Assembly (NCBI GenBank): GCA_964405465.1
Contig: CAYONZ010000027.1
Location: 1 to 47,494, forward strand
Direction of reading: 5' to 3'
Source: CAYONZ01 sp964405465
Lineage (GTDB): Bacteria > Bdellovibrionota > Bdellovibrionia > Bdellovibrionales > JAMPXM01
DNA: 47,494 bases
In this document: one piece after another, positions 8,506 to 16,625 of the stretch
How the letters are laid out: the number at the start of each line of letters is the position of its first letter
Position numbering within the stretch: position 1 is the first letter of the stretch
Notes under the pieces: generated by a model
Seen by the model: only the letters and a program-made list of their open reading frames with translations
The model's database searches: none
Told to the model about the DNA's origin: nothing
Translations under genes and position numbers: made by a program

Positions 8506-10410
8506 TTGGGGAAGCATAAAATATTACTTGAAAAGCTCAGACAACTATCGATGGTTTTTGCTATCTTGGCGACGGCTTGTCACAGCAAAGTTTTTGATCA
8601 GAAGTACATTAATGAAGAAGAAAAACAAACACTGCAGCAATATTTCACAAGCGCCAAACTCGTTGATGTCAGAACTGAGAAACTAAAAAATTGCGAAACA
8701 TCGAACAGCTTAACTGTAGAGTTAGAATTCTTTAAGTCGAAGATTCTCTTTTGTCGTGAAACTTCGATTCTAGGAAACTATACTCTTGGCCAACTCTGTC
8801 CAAATGGACCTGTGGTCAAACAGCTGAACACCGCAAAAAAATCGGTGCCTTGCCACGAATTGAAGCTTTGTGGATCGGGGTACTCTGCAATTGTCGACAC
8901 TGGTCGCACCGAAGCTTCGCGAACGGTACACGTGATCTTTAATGATCTTCCCTGGGGTTGCGAAGGACGCCTTGAAACATCCTATGATCCTGACTTTAAA
9001 CCCGACAACATCCTATCTCGTGTGAATTTTCAAGTGGTCCCGCCGAGTTGTAAAACATGCCCCGGTTCTGCTAAACTAACATGTGAGTTTTGCGGGGCAG
9101 ACTCAACACCTCCGGTGATCTCGTCGGTGAAAAATTCAAGTTCCAGCTGCCAAATTCTTCGAATAATGGTCGACGCTTTTGATCCCGAATCAGATCTCGC
9201 GAGAGAACCCTACTCTTTCGATGGTGGTGTGACTTGGCAAAAAGAAAGTTTTTTTGAAAGTAAAACTTCGTATACGGTAAAACCTAATCAAATCAAAGTT
9301 AAAAATGCTAAGGGCTTGGTTGCTTCGTTCAATCAAGAGCTCGCCATCTCGACAGACCCCTGTCCCTGTTTAAAAGGCGATGAGATTGTGCCCTCCGGAT
9401 CCAAAACCTCGTTTTATAAGAACGAGACAGCATCTTGCGCAATTTGCAAACAACAGAGTCAATCGGTCCGCTGTGAAAACGGCACGTTCGTAGGTTTGAG
9501 TTCAGACTACAAGTTTGCAAACTGTTTTGATCCAAATGTACCCAATCAAACAAAGTGCTCTGTTGACGTCGCTCCTCCTCCAGCTCCTCAGCCTCCAGCT
9601 CCTCAGCCTCCAGCTCCTCAGCCTCCAGCTCCTCAGCCTCCGACTCCTCCTCCTCCAGCAGTCACTTGTAGTTTCAATGGGCTGACCGGGATTCCCCAAG
9701 GAGACTTCTTGTTATATAAACTGGCCGAAGAAACCAGCTGCACGACGGTGGCTTGCCAAGAATCTTTTAGCTCATTCAAATGTAATAGCGATGGAAAGGT
9801 CACCGTTTATGCTTATGCAAAAAATCCAGGCTTCAATGCTCAAGAATATATTTACCGCTCATGTAAAGCTCGATCCGACTGCAACTGCAAACACATACCT
9901 TCAGGAATAACCATCCCACGCGGGTCTCAATTGTTTTTTTACACGACAAAAACGGTTGGCTGTGGACTGAATTGTTCCGACCTCGGCAAACAAGCCCAAT
10001 GTAGCATGCAAGGAGTGCTCACTGGCGTCGATCCTCTCTACAAAGAATCGACCTGTCTCTCCGTCTCCTGCGACGGAGTCGGAGGAGGCAACGGCGGCAA
10101 AGAAGGCAATGGCGTGGGACCAGGCCAAGAGTACTCGCCATCAAATTCGGGAGGAGCCGGTAGCGGTGGATGCATAACTCGGGAGATCACAACAGGATAC
10201 GAAACAGCCAAGTCCTGTCAATTGCCACCAACACTCGGAGGAGGATGGCTATCGATTGGCGGACGACTCTCAGCTTTCACTGCCGACAAAATCAAAAAAC
10301 CCGCGAAATGTTCACAGCGAAGAATCATGATCGAATGCCTGCGTGGAAAATTAATCAGTCCCGAAGGACAGATCCCCGCACTCTTTACTTCTTGCGAGGA
10401 GATTCCATGA
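8506..10410 (+). CDS. Cys-rich repeat lipoprotein with Pro-rich linker
   Basis: I propose the TTG start at 8506, preceded by AAGGATGAG. It gives a proper lipoprotein signal: basic n-region (KHK), hydrophobic SMVFAILATA and Cys25. An upstream ATG (8398) would leave this signal internal. The 634-residue product has a module with YSFDGGVTWQ (about 9207-9239) shared with the next gene. It then has four copies of a Cys-rich unit of about 60 residues (G..I..G......Y....SC...C......C..G......Y..SC) at roughly 9361-9532, 9664-9872, 9883-10056 and 10210-10399. A PAPQP linker (9580-9639) separates units 1 and 2. Likely anchored in the outer membrane and surface or periplasm facing. Its stop overlaps the next start as ATGA. 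Confidence 0.72.
   Translation: MGKHKILLEKLRQLSMVFAILATACHSKVFDQKYINEEEKQTLQQYFTSAKLVDVRTEKLKNCETSNSLTVELEFFKSKILFCRETSILGNYTLGQLCPNGPVVKQLNTAKKSVPCHELKLCGSGYSAIVDTGRTEASRTVHVIFNDLPWGCEGRLETSYDPDFKPDNILSRVNFQVVPPSCKTCPGSAKLTCEFCGADSTPPVISSVKNSSSSCQILRIMVDAFDPESDLAREPYSFDGGVTWQKESFFESKTSYTVKPNQIKVKNAKGLVASFNQELAISTDPCPCLKGDEIVPSGSKTSFYKNETASCAICKQQSQSVRCENGTFVGLSSDYKFANCFDPNVPNQTKCSVDVAPPPAPQPPAPQPPAPQPPAPQPPTPPPPAVTCSFNGLTGIPQGDFLLYKLAEETSCTTVACQESFSSFKCNSDGKVTVYAYAKNPGFNAQEYIYRSCKARSDCNCKHIPSGITIPRGSQLFFYTTKTVGCGLNCSDLGKQAQCSMQGVLTGVDPLYKESTCLSVSCDGVGGGNGGKEGNGVGPGQEYSPSNSGGAGSGGCITREITTGYETAKSCQLPPTLGGGWLSIGGRLSAFTADKIKKPAKCSQRRIMIECLRGKLISPEGQIPALFTSCEEIP
9580..9639 (+). repeat. Four perfect 15-bp tandem copies encoding PAPQP linker
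   Basis: The unit CCAGCTCCTCAGCCT occurs four times without a mismatch and is followed by a degenerate fifth unit. Each unit is five codons, so copy-number change would lengthen the linker without breaking the frame. Confidence 0.9.
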
Positions 10411-11294
10411 AATCGATGACTTTTATTTTCCCAGCAGACTTGATTTTCTATATCCATCGAACGAGTCTCGTTATGACTTCTGGATTATTCGCCGTTTTAG
10501 TCGGCTGTAAAACCGAAGTCAGTGATCAAAATGCCGACGCAAGAAAAGATTTAGCCAGCTTATCAAGCCGAACTCAAGGTCCCGATATTTCATCGTATGC
10601 TCTTGATGACTCCCCACCCACCCTCGGTCCAGTCACCGCATCAGCAGTGCCAAATAAATGCCAGCAGATTCGTATTGATGTTGTCGCATTTGATAATAAA
10701 GTAGGGCTGCAAAGACAGGCTTATTCATTCAACGGCGGCATCTCTTGGCAAGCTGATCCCGCAATCATCATCGAGACCTCAACTCTCGATCTCAAGGAAA
10801 ACTCCGTACAAGTGCGCGATCAACTTGGTAATGTCGTCAAATACAACCACAAACTACATGCCGTGAGTACAGGCTGCACGTGTGTCACCCCTTGGGGAAA
10901 GGAATTGCAAGACGGAGAGTCCGTCACGGGATACAAGATCTCTCACGCAGCCCAAACCAAAGACTGCGACTCGACTGCCAACTCCGGACCGCTCAAGTGT
11001 TTGGGCGGATATTTGAGCGGTGATCCAAGTTTCCAATACGGATCTTGCCAACCTGAAGTGGTCAATGACTCTGGTGGCGGTACCGAGTGGGAATGCGATT
11101 TACCCTGGCGCGGACATGTCACTAATGGAAGCATGGTTCTGGCGTACAGCCGCTTAAAGGTCTCTTGTGCAGAATCATGCCAAACTTATAAACAAAATTT
11201 GGTTTGTGACTATTTCGATGGACTACTGAAAGACCCAAACGGGAAACTCCACCCTGAATCCATCTATCCCGAGTGTATCGAGGAATGCCTATGA
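10407..11294 (+). CDS. Cys-rich repeat lipoprotein, paralogue of upstream gene
   Basis: The start is ATG 10407, overlapping the previous stop (ATGA) with GAGGAG 5 bases upstream; longer forms starting inside the previous gene are unlikely. The 295-residue product has a lipoprotein signal ending LFAVLVGC (Cys34). It shares a module with the upstream protein: SPP...CQQIRIDVVAFD..., then YSFNGGISWQ. Two copies of the same Cys-rich unit follow (about 10871-11050 and 11087-11288). It is coupled to the protease gene downstream by another ATGA overlap. I know of no function; the context suggests that the three proteins work together at the cell surface. Confidence 0.8.
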   Translation: MKSMTFIFPADLIFYIHRTSLVMTSGLFAVLVGCKTEVSDQNADARKDLASLSSRTQGPDISSYALDDSPPTLGPVTASAVPNKCQQIRIDVVAFDNKVGLQRQAYSFNGGISWQADPAIIIETSTLDLKENSVQVRDQLGNVVKYNHKLHAVSTGCTCVTPWGKELQDGESVTGYKISHAAQTKDCDSTANSGPLKCLGGYLSGDPSFQYGSCQPEVVNDSGGGTEWECDLPWRGHVTNGSMVLAYSRLKVSCAESCQTYKQNLVCDYFDGLLKDPNGKLHPESIYPECIEECL

Positions 11295-14281
11295 AGACAG
11301 TATCGCGTAGCACATTGAGCTGGGTGACGCTCTCCATTGGTGCCGCGTGGACAATTTTGACCCACCAAAACTGCTCGAATGATTTTCGTCGGAGCCCCGC
11401 CGGAGAGGAGAGCTCTGTGTCGCCATTTGAAACTAAATTTGTCGCGCTCGATTCCGATGATGAACTACAGCTTTCACAAAATGAACACAACCCTGTTTTC
11501 TCTCAACAGAATGCAGAGAATCTCACCTCGAACGCAGATTCTTCGTTCGTGAATCTCGGAGTAGTCATCGATTTGCGCTGTGTGCGCCGCGAATGTGATC
11601 GACCCGAAACAAAAGGAGAACTCGTTTGCTCGAGTCGATTGATTGGAAACGATGTCAGAAATAAAATAGTTCAGTCTGAATTAGACTCGTTCGCGGCCGA
11701 GTGGACCATTGCCACCAGCGAAGACCAAGAGCTTTTGCAAAAGATAAAAACAACAGATTATCGCCCTATATGTATTCGAGGAATCACGAGCAATAAAAAG
11801 ATCACACTCACAGCTGATCCGCTCGATTCTCGACAGTGGCACCATAGGGTTCTTAAAACCTCAGAAACGTACACCGACTTCACCGCAGCGAAAGCCTCTG
11901 TCAAAATTGCAGTGATCGATACTGGATTTTCCCCAAGCAACGCTCCGGCGGGAATTGCGATCAAGTCTTACGACGGAACCTCGTACGGCAGCACACAGGC
12001 CACAGCTGAGAACCCGGGAGACTGCAATGGCCATGGCAGCCTTATTGCCAACTTAATCGCCGACAAATGGAACGACGGAATCGGGGGCAAAGGAGTCGCT
12101 CCAGAAATTGAAATCGCGAGCGTGCGCTCCTATAAAACCTGCGACCTCACCACAAGCGCAACCGATAGTTACAACGCCATCCAATATGCGTTGGCTAAAG
12201 TTAAACCCGACGTTTTGAGCCTTTCCTTCGGAACCCCAAGCGTTGGAAGTGGAACACTCATTCTCGATGCTCTTGTATCAGCGATTGATAAGGGTGTGGT
12301 CGTCGTCACTGCGGCCGGAAATGATCACCTTGATATAGGCGTAACGCCGCTTTATCCTGCCGCATTCGCATCTGACTATAGGGGTCTGATTTCAGTCGGA
12401 GCCACAAATGAAAAAAATGAAGTCTCCCCTTTTTCAAATTACTCGGAACTGTTGGTTGAAATCGCAGCCCCAGGAGAAGCACTGGCTGTGCCGGCGCCTC
12501 TATTTTTCACAGGGCAAACTAAACTTCTTAAACTCTACAATTGCGAGGGATCACCCAGATCATATACCTGCGTGATCAGTGGAACCTCTTTCTCAACACC
12601 AATCGCGGCTGCCTTTGCTGCACGGGCAATCTCTTATCTTAAATCTAAAGAAATCACCTATTCATCAGCGACAATTGAGGAGATACTGAATAAGGCCGGT
12701 ACAGATGCCGAATCCACATTGAAAGGAAAAATAAAGAGTCGCCGTATTCTCGACTTCTCCAGTCTGCAAAAACAACTTCAATTTTTAGAAAATAGTAATA
12801 AAAATTCAGGACAACCGACATTTTCATTGGCGAATGTCACTCGTCGAACTGATGGACGATTCGATTTTGCGATCTCCTACAAAAATCTTTCGATTGAGAA
12901 TGATTACATCGTTGGCTTCTGGATCGAGGGAACAGGCTTTTCCGACAACCTCAACCTCTGGAGAAATATACCTGCTGGAACGACCGAAGGTATTTTGCAC
13001 GCCATTCTCGACGCACAACTCGATCCCACAAAAAAATGGGTTCTTCGCCTCTATGACTCCAAAAAAAATCTGCTTTCCGAATCCAACGTCTCAACGTCAA
13101 CACAGAGTCAAACGATCGGAAAAACGATCGGGCAAATTCAAAACTTTACGCGGGCTGATCGCAACGCCAACAATGGCACCGATACAAATAATGATGCCAT
13201 CACGGATTATATACTTCGCGGCTGGGCATGTGTCGAGAGTTTAGATGCACCTCTGGAGGTCGAACTCTGGTTGGGCTCCAATTTTTCTCAGACTCCTTCA
13301 GAAAGAACTCCTGTTAAAGTTTTCGCCGACAAAAAGTCGCGTGGTAACTTCAGCGAAAAATGCAAAAGCAATTCGGTTCTGCACGGTTTTGAGTTGCCTA
13401 TCACCAGAGCCCAACTCAAACTCTTCCAAAAGAAACAGGCTTTCATAAAAGTTTTATCTCCTGACACTGCCCACCCCGAAAATGACTCCTGGGCCGAGAA
13501 CTCAGGGGCGCTCACCTTTCCTGAATTGCCGGAGTCTTCTGATGTCTCTTGGGGGCTTGTTTCAACAACGAGATCTGCAACAGGAGTCGACATCACAGGA
13601 TGGACTTGCTCAAAAAGTGTTCCATTCCTCCCTCTACACGTGCAACTGATTAATTCGTCTGAAGATGGAGCTCAGCTTGAGGGCTATCTCTTCCAAAAGG
13701 GACAACAGCAAAGACTTGGGCTATCACTCCAACCTCCCAGATCTCAAAGCATGACTGATACTTGGACCGAAAGCCACGTTTTTGGTGGGGTCGAAACTAA
13801 CTCAAAGTATGGCGATCACCAAAAAACTTTCGTTCCGGAGAGCCTACACAAACCATCACAGCCTCTCACTCTAGACGCCATCCATTTGGGTAATGTTTTC
13901 GGAGGTCCTAGTGTTCAACACATGCAACCCAACTGGAACGATAAAAATTTTATTTGGACGTCCTCAACGGCAAATCGAAATCCGACAGATCTCGGTCTCG
14001 AAAGCACAAATGCAGCTGTCACAGCGGCAACAAAAAGTTGCTCTCGCCAAAACGTTTTTTTTAAAGTGTCACTAAAAACTTCGGATCTACAGCAAAAAGA
14101 AATTAGTTATTTATATCAAAAAATAACCTACAATGCTGCGACTCAAACCTGCCAAGAAGATCCGAGTTTTCAAACCTCTGTCCTTTTGAGCTCGGACTAT
14201 ATTCAACGACTTCGTTTCGGTATCAAGATCTTGTCCCCCTACCCAAGTCGATCACTAGATACCATACTGATGACCAAATAA
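11291..14281 (+). CDS. Subtilisin-family (S8) serine protease, exported, with C-terminal GWxC repeats
   Basis: The start is ATG 11291, with GAGGAA 5 bases upstream and an ATGA overlap with the previous stop. It has 996 residues. The catalytic triad is complete: Asp210 in AVIDTGF, His248 in NGHGS, Ser433 in SGTSFSTP. The N-terminus has a hydrophobic segment ending HQNCS (Cys28), so it may be lipid-anchored through an unusual lipobox. Residues 1-200 would be an N-terminal prodomain. After the protease domain come beta-rich repeats containing GWAC (about 13222) and GWTC (about 13600), each followed by a V-x-L strand; such repeats occur in bacterial surface proteins. I infer a surface or periplasmic protease that may process or act with the two Cys-repeat lipoproteins. 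Confidence 0.9.
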   Translation: MKTVSRSTLSWVTLSIGAAWTILTHQNCSNDFRRSPAGEESSVSPFETKFVALDSDDELQLSQNEHNPVFSQQNAENLTSNADSSFVNLGVVIDLRCVRRECDRPETKGELVCSSRLIGNDVRNKIVQSELDSFAAEWTIATSEDQELLQKIKTTDYRPICIRGITSNKKITLTADPLDSRQWHHRVLKTSETYTDFTAAKASVKIAVIDTGFSPSNAPAGIAIKSYDGTSYGSTQATAENPGDCNGHGSLIANLIADKWNDGIGGKGVAPEIEIASVRSYKTCDLTTSATDSYNAIQYALAKVKPDVLSLSFGTPSVGSGTLILDALVSAIDKGVVVVTAAGNDHLDIGVTPLYPAAFASDYRGLISVGATNEKNEVSPFSNYSELLVEIAAPGEALAVPAPLFFTGQTKLLKLYNCEGSPRSYTCVISGTSFSTPIAAAFAARAISYLKSKEITYSSATIEEILNKAGTDAESTLKGKIKSRRILDFSSLQKQLQFLENSNKNSGQPTFSLANVTRRTDGRFDFAISYKNLSIENDYIVGFWIEGTGFSDNLNLWRNIPAGTTEGILHAILDAQLDPTKKWVLRLYDSKKNLLSESNVSTSTQSQTIGKTIGQIQNFTRADRNANNGTDTNNDAITDYILRGWACVESLDAPLEVELWLGSNFSQTPSERTPVKVFADKKSRGNFSEKCKSNSVLHGFELPITRAQLKLFQKKQAFIKVLSPDTAHPENDSWAENSGALTFPELPESSDVSWGLVSTTRSATGVDITGWTCSKSVPFLPLHVQLINSSEDGAQLEGYLFQKGQQQRLGLSLQPPRSQSMTDTWTESHVFGGVETNSKYGDHQKTFVPESLHKPSQPLTLDAIHLGNVFGGPSVQHMQPNWNDKNFIWTSSTANRNPTDLGLESTNAAVTAATKSCSRQNVFFKVSLKTSDLQQKEISYLYQKITYNAATQTCQEDPSFQTSVLLSSDYIQRLRFGIKILSPYPSRSLDTILMTK

Positions 14282-14411
14282 TTCGCACGAAACACTCGCG
14301 ATTTCTGGGGCTCTTCGAGGACGAGATTTAATTCGATTGGGTAATACCTTCCTGTCAATTTCATGGACATCGATTTAACAGAGCGCCAGTGGTACATTGC
14401 GCTCCTCTATC

Positions 14412-14432
14412 ACCAGAGCGTAGGGCTCTGGT
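14412..14432 (+). repeat. Perfect 8-bp hairpin downstream of protease gene
   Basis: ACCAGAGC and GCTCTGGT are separated by 5 bases, 131 bases after the protease stop. The following sequence is GT-rich but lacks a real T run, so it is at best a weak terminator. Confidence 0.45.
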
Positions 14433-14500
14433 CAAGGTGTTTGGTTTAGGATCGACGTGTAGGCTTTGATTGCAATGCAAATGCGAGACGTCGACAGTGG

Positions 14501-15226
14501 GTGTGGAATATGGGGTGGTCTAAAATTTCAATTTTAGTGCTGTTAGGGTCTGCGCTCCTTACATGGGCACCGACACCTGCTGCGAGCGCTGAACCCATTC
14601 GAGCGTGTCAGGAGATCGTGACAAATTCAGAGGCCAGCTCGGAATACAGCTCCGAGGCCCGTAGCACCTCGGTTAGGCAGCAGGACCAAGACAATTCGCC
14701 ACCGGCAATTGCTTTTTCACTCCTCACCCACCGCCAAATCGAACGCGCCACCCACAACCATGACCTAGAAATTCAACTCAACAGAGAATCCAAGTACGGC
14801 AAAAGCACCTGGAGAATAGAAGTTTTTGGAGCTCCAGCTTTAGCCCTCTCAACGACGCGCCAAAGGATTTTAGAGTTCGATCGCCTTCAAGATGCGGCTC
14901 CGTTTCTGAATGTCTTTCGCGTCTCTCACGATCATCGCTTTTTGACCATGGGCTTTAAGCTCTTTCCGTTTGGCACGATTCAACAAAAATTCGAGGTACG
15001 ACCAGCAGCGAATGGCGATTCAATCGAAATTGCACTGCTGGACGGAATACTTTCGGGTTTAACCGGAAGACTTAATTTGTATCAGAAAGAAGGCTACACA
15101 GAGCTGCACGGCCTCATATCGGGCGAACCAAAATCGTCGATCTCTTTTTTGGTGCCTGTCATCATTATTCAATCCATGGTCGAAGGTGCCGCCAAGCAAT
15201 TTATCAAGGACCTACAAAACGAATAG
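14501..15226 (+). CDS. Exported protein, possibly SRPBCC/polyketide-cyclase-like fold
   Basis: The frame can begin at GTG 14501 or ATG 14510; neither has a strong ribosome site. The product is about 240 residues. Its signal peptide has the core ISILVLLGSALLTW and likely cleavage after AASA. The C-terminal half (HRFLTMGFKLFPFGTIQQKF onwards) has alternating strands and a final amphipathic helix (SMVEGAAKQFIKDL) that resembles START/SRPBCC proteins such as those binding small hydrophobic ligands. That fold assignment is a guess from pattern only. It stands alone between the protease operon and the DUF1993 gene. Confidence 0.62.
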   Translation: MWNMGWSKISILVLLGSALLTWAPTPAASAEPIRACQEIVTNSEASSEYSSEARSTSVRQQDQDNSPPAIAFSLLTHRQIERATHNHDLEIQLNRESKYGKSTWRIEVFGAPALALSTTRQRILEFDRLQDAAPFLNVFRVSHDHRFLTMGFKLFPFGTIQQKFEVRPAANGDSIEIALLDGILSGLTGRLNLYQKEGYTELHGLISGEPKSSISFLVPVIIIQSMVEGAAKQFIKDLQNE

Positions 15227-15414
15227 CTTGATTCGACGAATCCATGAGCGACTTCGAGACATCAGGGCCGACTTCGATTTCAAGTTGCAGCACCGAATAA
15301 GATGAACCACCCGCCGTTGACGATAGCCAATGCACAATTATTCCCGCCGATCCTTGTTGGCGAAAGCCAATTCTTATGCTCCACTACAGCAAACATCAGA
15401 ACAAAGGAGTTCAA

Positions 15415-15927
15415 ATGGGACAAAATATTTATGACCAAACGATTCCACAATTCACCAAGATGCTAAAAAATCTCGATCATATTCTTGGAAAAGCAGCAGC
15501 CTATGCTGAAACAAAAAAATTCGACGTAAATAACTTTACGACAAGTCGACTGGCGCCAGACATGCTGCCATTTACTAAACAAATTCAAATTGCCTCAGAC
15601 TCGGCCAAAGCTTTAGTGCAACTTGCGGGTCGTGAAGTTCCAGTTTTCGAAGACAATGAAAAAACCTGGCCCGAATTACAAACTCGTGTGCGCAAGACTA
15701 TCGCCCTACTTGAATCGCTTAAGCCTGAAGAATTTAAAAACGCCCTAGAAGTGAAAGTTTCTCCTAAGTGGGCTGGCGGCAAATGGTTGCACTCACAAGA
15801 ATATGTGAATGAAGTCGCGATTCCGAATCTGTACTTTCACATCGCGACCGCTTATGCACTACTGCGTTCGGCTGGGGTAGACCTCGGCAAAGCCGACTAC
15901 CTAGGAGCTGTGAACTATAAGAATTAA
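15415..15927 (+). CDS. DUF1993 family protein
   Basis: The start is ATG 15415, with AAGGAG 6 bases upstream; an earlier ATG at 15376 lacks a site. The 170-residue protein is soluble and helical and matches DUF1993. The N-terminus (YDQTIPQFTKMLKNLDHIL), the middle (LAPDMLPFTKQIQIASDSAK) and the C-terminal HIATAYALLRSAGVDLGK segment are typical. The family is thought to share the DinB-like four-helix fold; the molecular role is not known. The stop overlaps the converging gene by 4 bases, so the two transcripts run into each other. Confidence 0.88.
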   Translation: MGQNIYDQTIPQFTKMLKNLDHILGKAAAYAETKKFDVNNFTTSRLAPDMLPFTKQIQIASDSAKALVQLAGREVPVFEDNEKTWPELQTRVRKTIALLESLKPEEFKNALEVKVSPKWAGGKWLHSQEYVNEVAIPNLYFHIATAYALLRSAGVDLGKADYLGAVNYKN

Positions 15928-16625
15928 AAACCTGGATCCACTGGTGGTGGCGATGGCGTAATCACTGGTGGTGGCGATGGCGTAATCACTGGTGGCGGCG
16001 GTGACGGAGGTTGTGTAGGCCCCGGAATGTAAGTCCCTCCCGGCACGGGATCTGGCCCAGGTGCAGCTGGAGCAGAGCAGCTTCCGGCCTGGCAAATCAC
16101 ATTTTCGGAACAATCTCCTATAACACCACCTGCTGGGCAGACAGTCGCTGAGATTTCTCGACCTAAAAATAATCCTTGGCCGGTTCGATCTGGACAGGCA
16201 CTCGTGCAGCAAGCTTTGTCACGCTTCACCAAGGGCAGCTGATCATTAAAGGTTTGTCCTCCCGATCGGCATTCAAGCTGAGCTATCGTTCGACAACAAG
16301 GAATCGGCGGACTGATGACCGTTTTCGTCGTTGTCTTACCGTTGGCATCTGTTGTGGTGGTGGTTGAAGTTGTGCAGTAAGAGCTCGTGCCGCTTTTGTA
16401 AGTGTAGGAGCCACGATTAAAATAGGTGCAGGAACGAGGTTGCTTTTGGTCTGGACAACACTGCGGCAAGTAAGTGCCCTCAAGGCGCGGACAAAAATTA
16501 TCCCGAACATTGGGCCGGTTGTCGTTGGTGTCGGAGCAATAATTAGCCAACACCGACTGCCCAAGCAGTAGGGCCATCATAAATTGCAAAAACAAATATC
16601 GTGTATTTGCATGGCTCACTGTCAT
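15924..16625 (-). CDS. Exported Cys-rich protein with Pro-rich tail
   Basis: I do not recognise a family. The 233-residue product has a signal peptide (FLQFMMALLLGQSVLA) and a mature part with about 20 Cys. These include CC pairs (QCCPDQ, PCCRT, ACCTSACPD), suggesting many disulfides and periplasmic or surface location. The C-terminus is a PPPVITPSP repeat encoded by two perfect 24-bp units. Its ATG overlaps the stop of the VWA gene (ATGA at 16622-16625), with GGAGAGG upstream. It is the last gene of a three-gene operon with two VWA/calcium-repeat proteins, so a role in the same envelope structure is likely. Confidence 0.72.
   Translation of the reverse strand: MTVSHANTRYLFLQFMMALLLGQSVLANYCSDTNDNRPNVRDNFCPRLEGTYLPQCCPDQKQPRSCTYFNRGSYTYKSGTSSYCTTSTTTTTDANGKTTTKTVISPPIPCCRTIAQLECRSGGQTFNDQLPLVKRDKACCTSACPDRTGQGLFLGREISATVCPAGGVIGDCSENVICQAGSCSAPAAPGPDPVPGGTYIPGPTQPPSPPPPVITPSPPPVITPSPPPVDPGF
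15940..15987 (-). repeat. Two perfect 24-bp units encoding the Pro-rich tail
   Basis: The 24-bp unit ACTGGTGGTGGCGATGGCGT followed by AATC (plus-strand reading) occurs twice without mismatch, followed by a partial third. The unit is a multiple of three, so the frame is kept. Confidence 0.85.

Noticed and set aside
9580..9639. Phase-variable repeat
   Set aside because: The 15-bp unit is a multiple of three, so slippage changes length but not frame.
10170..10406. N-terminal extension of the second Cys-repeat lipoprotein
   Set aside because: It lies inside the preceding gene in another frame; ATG 10407 has a good ribosome site and a lipoprotein signal.
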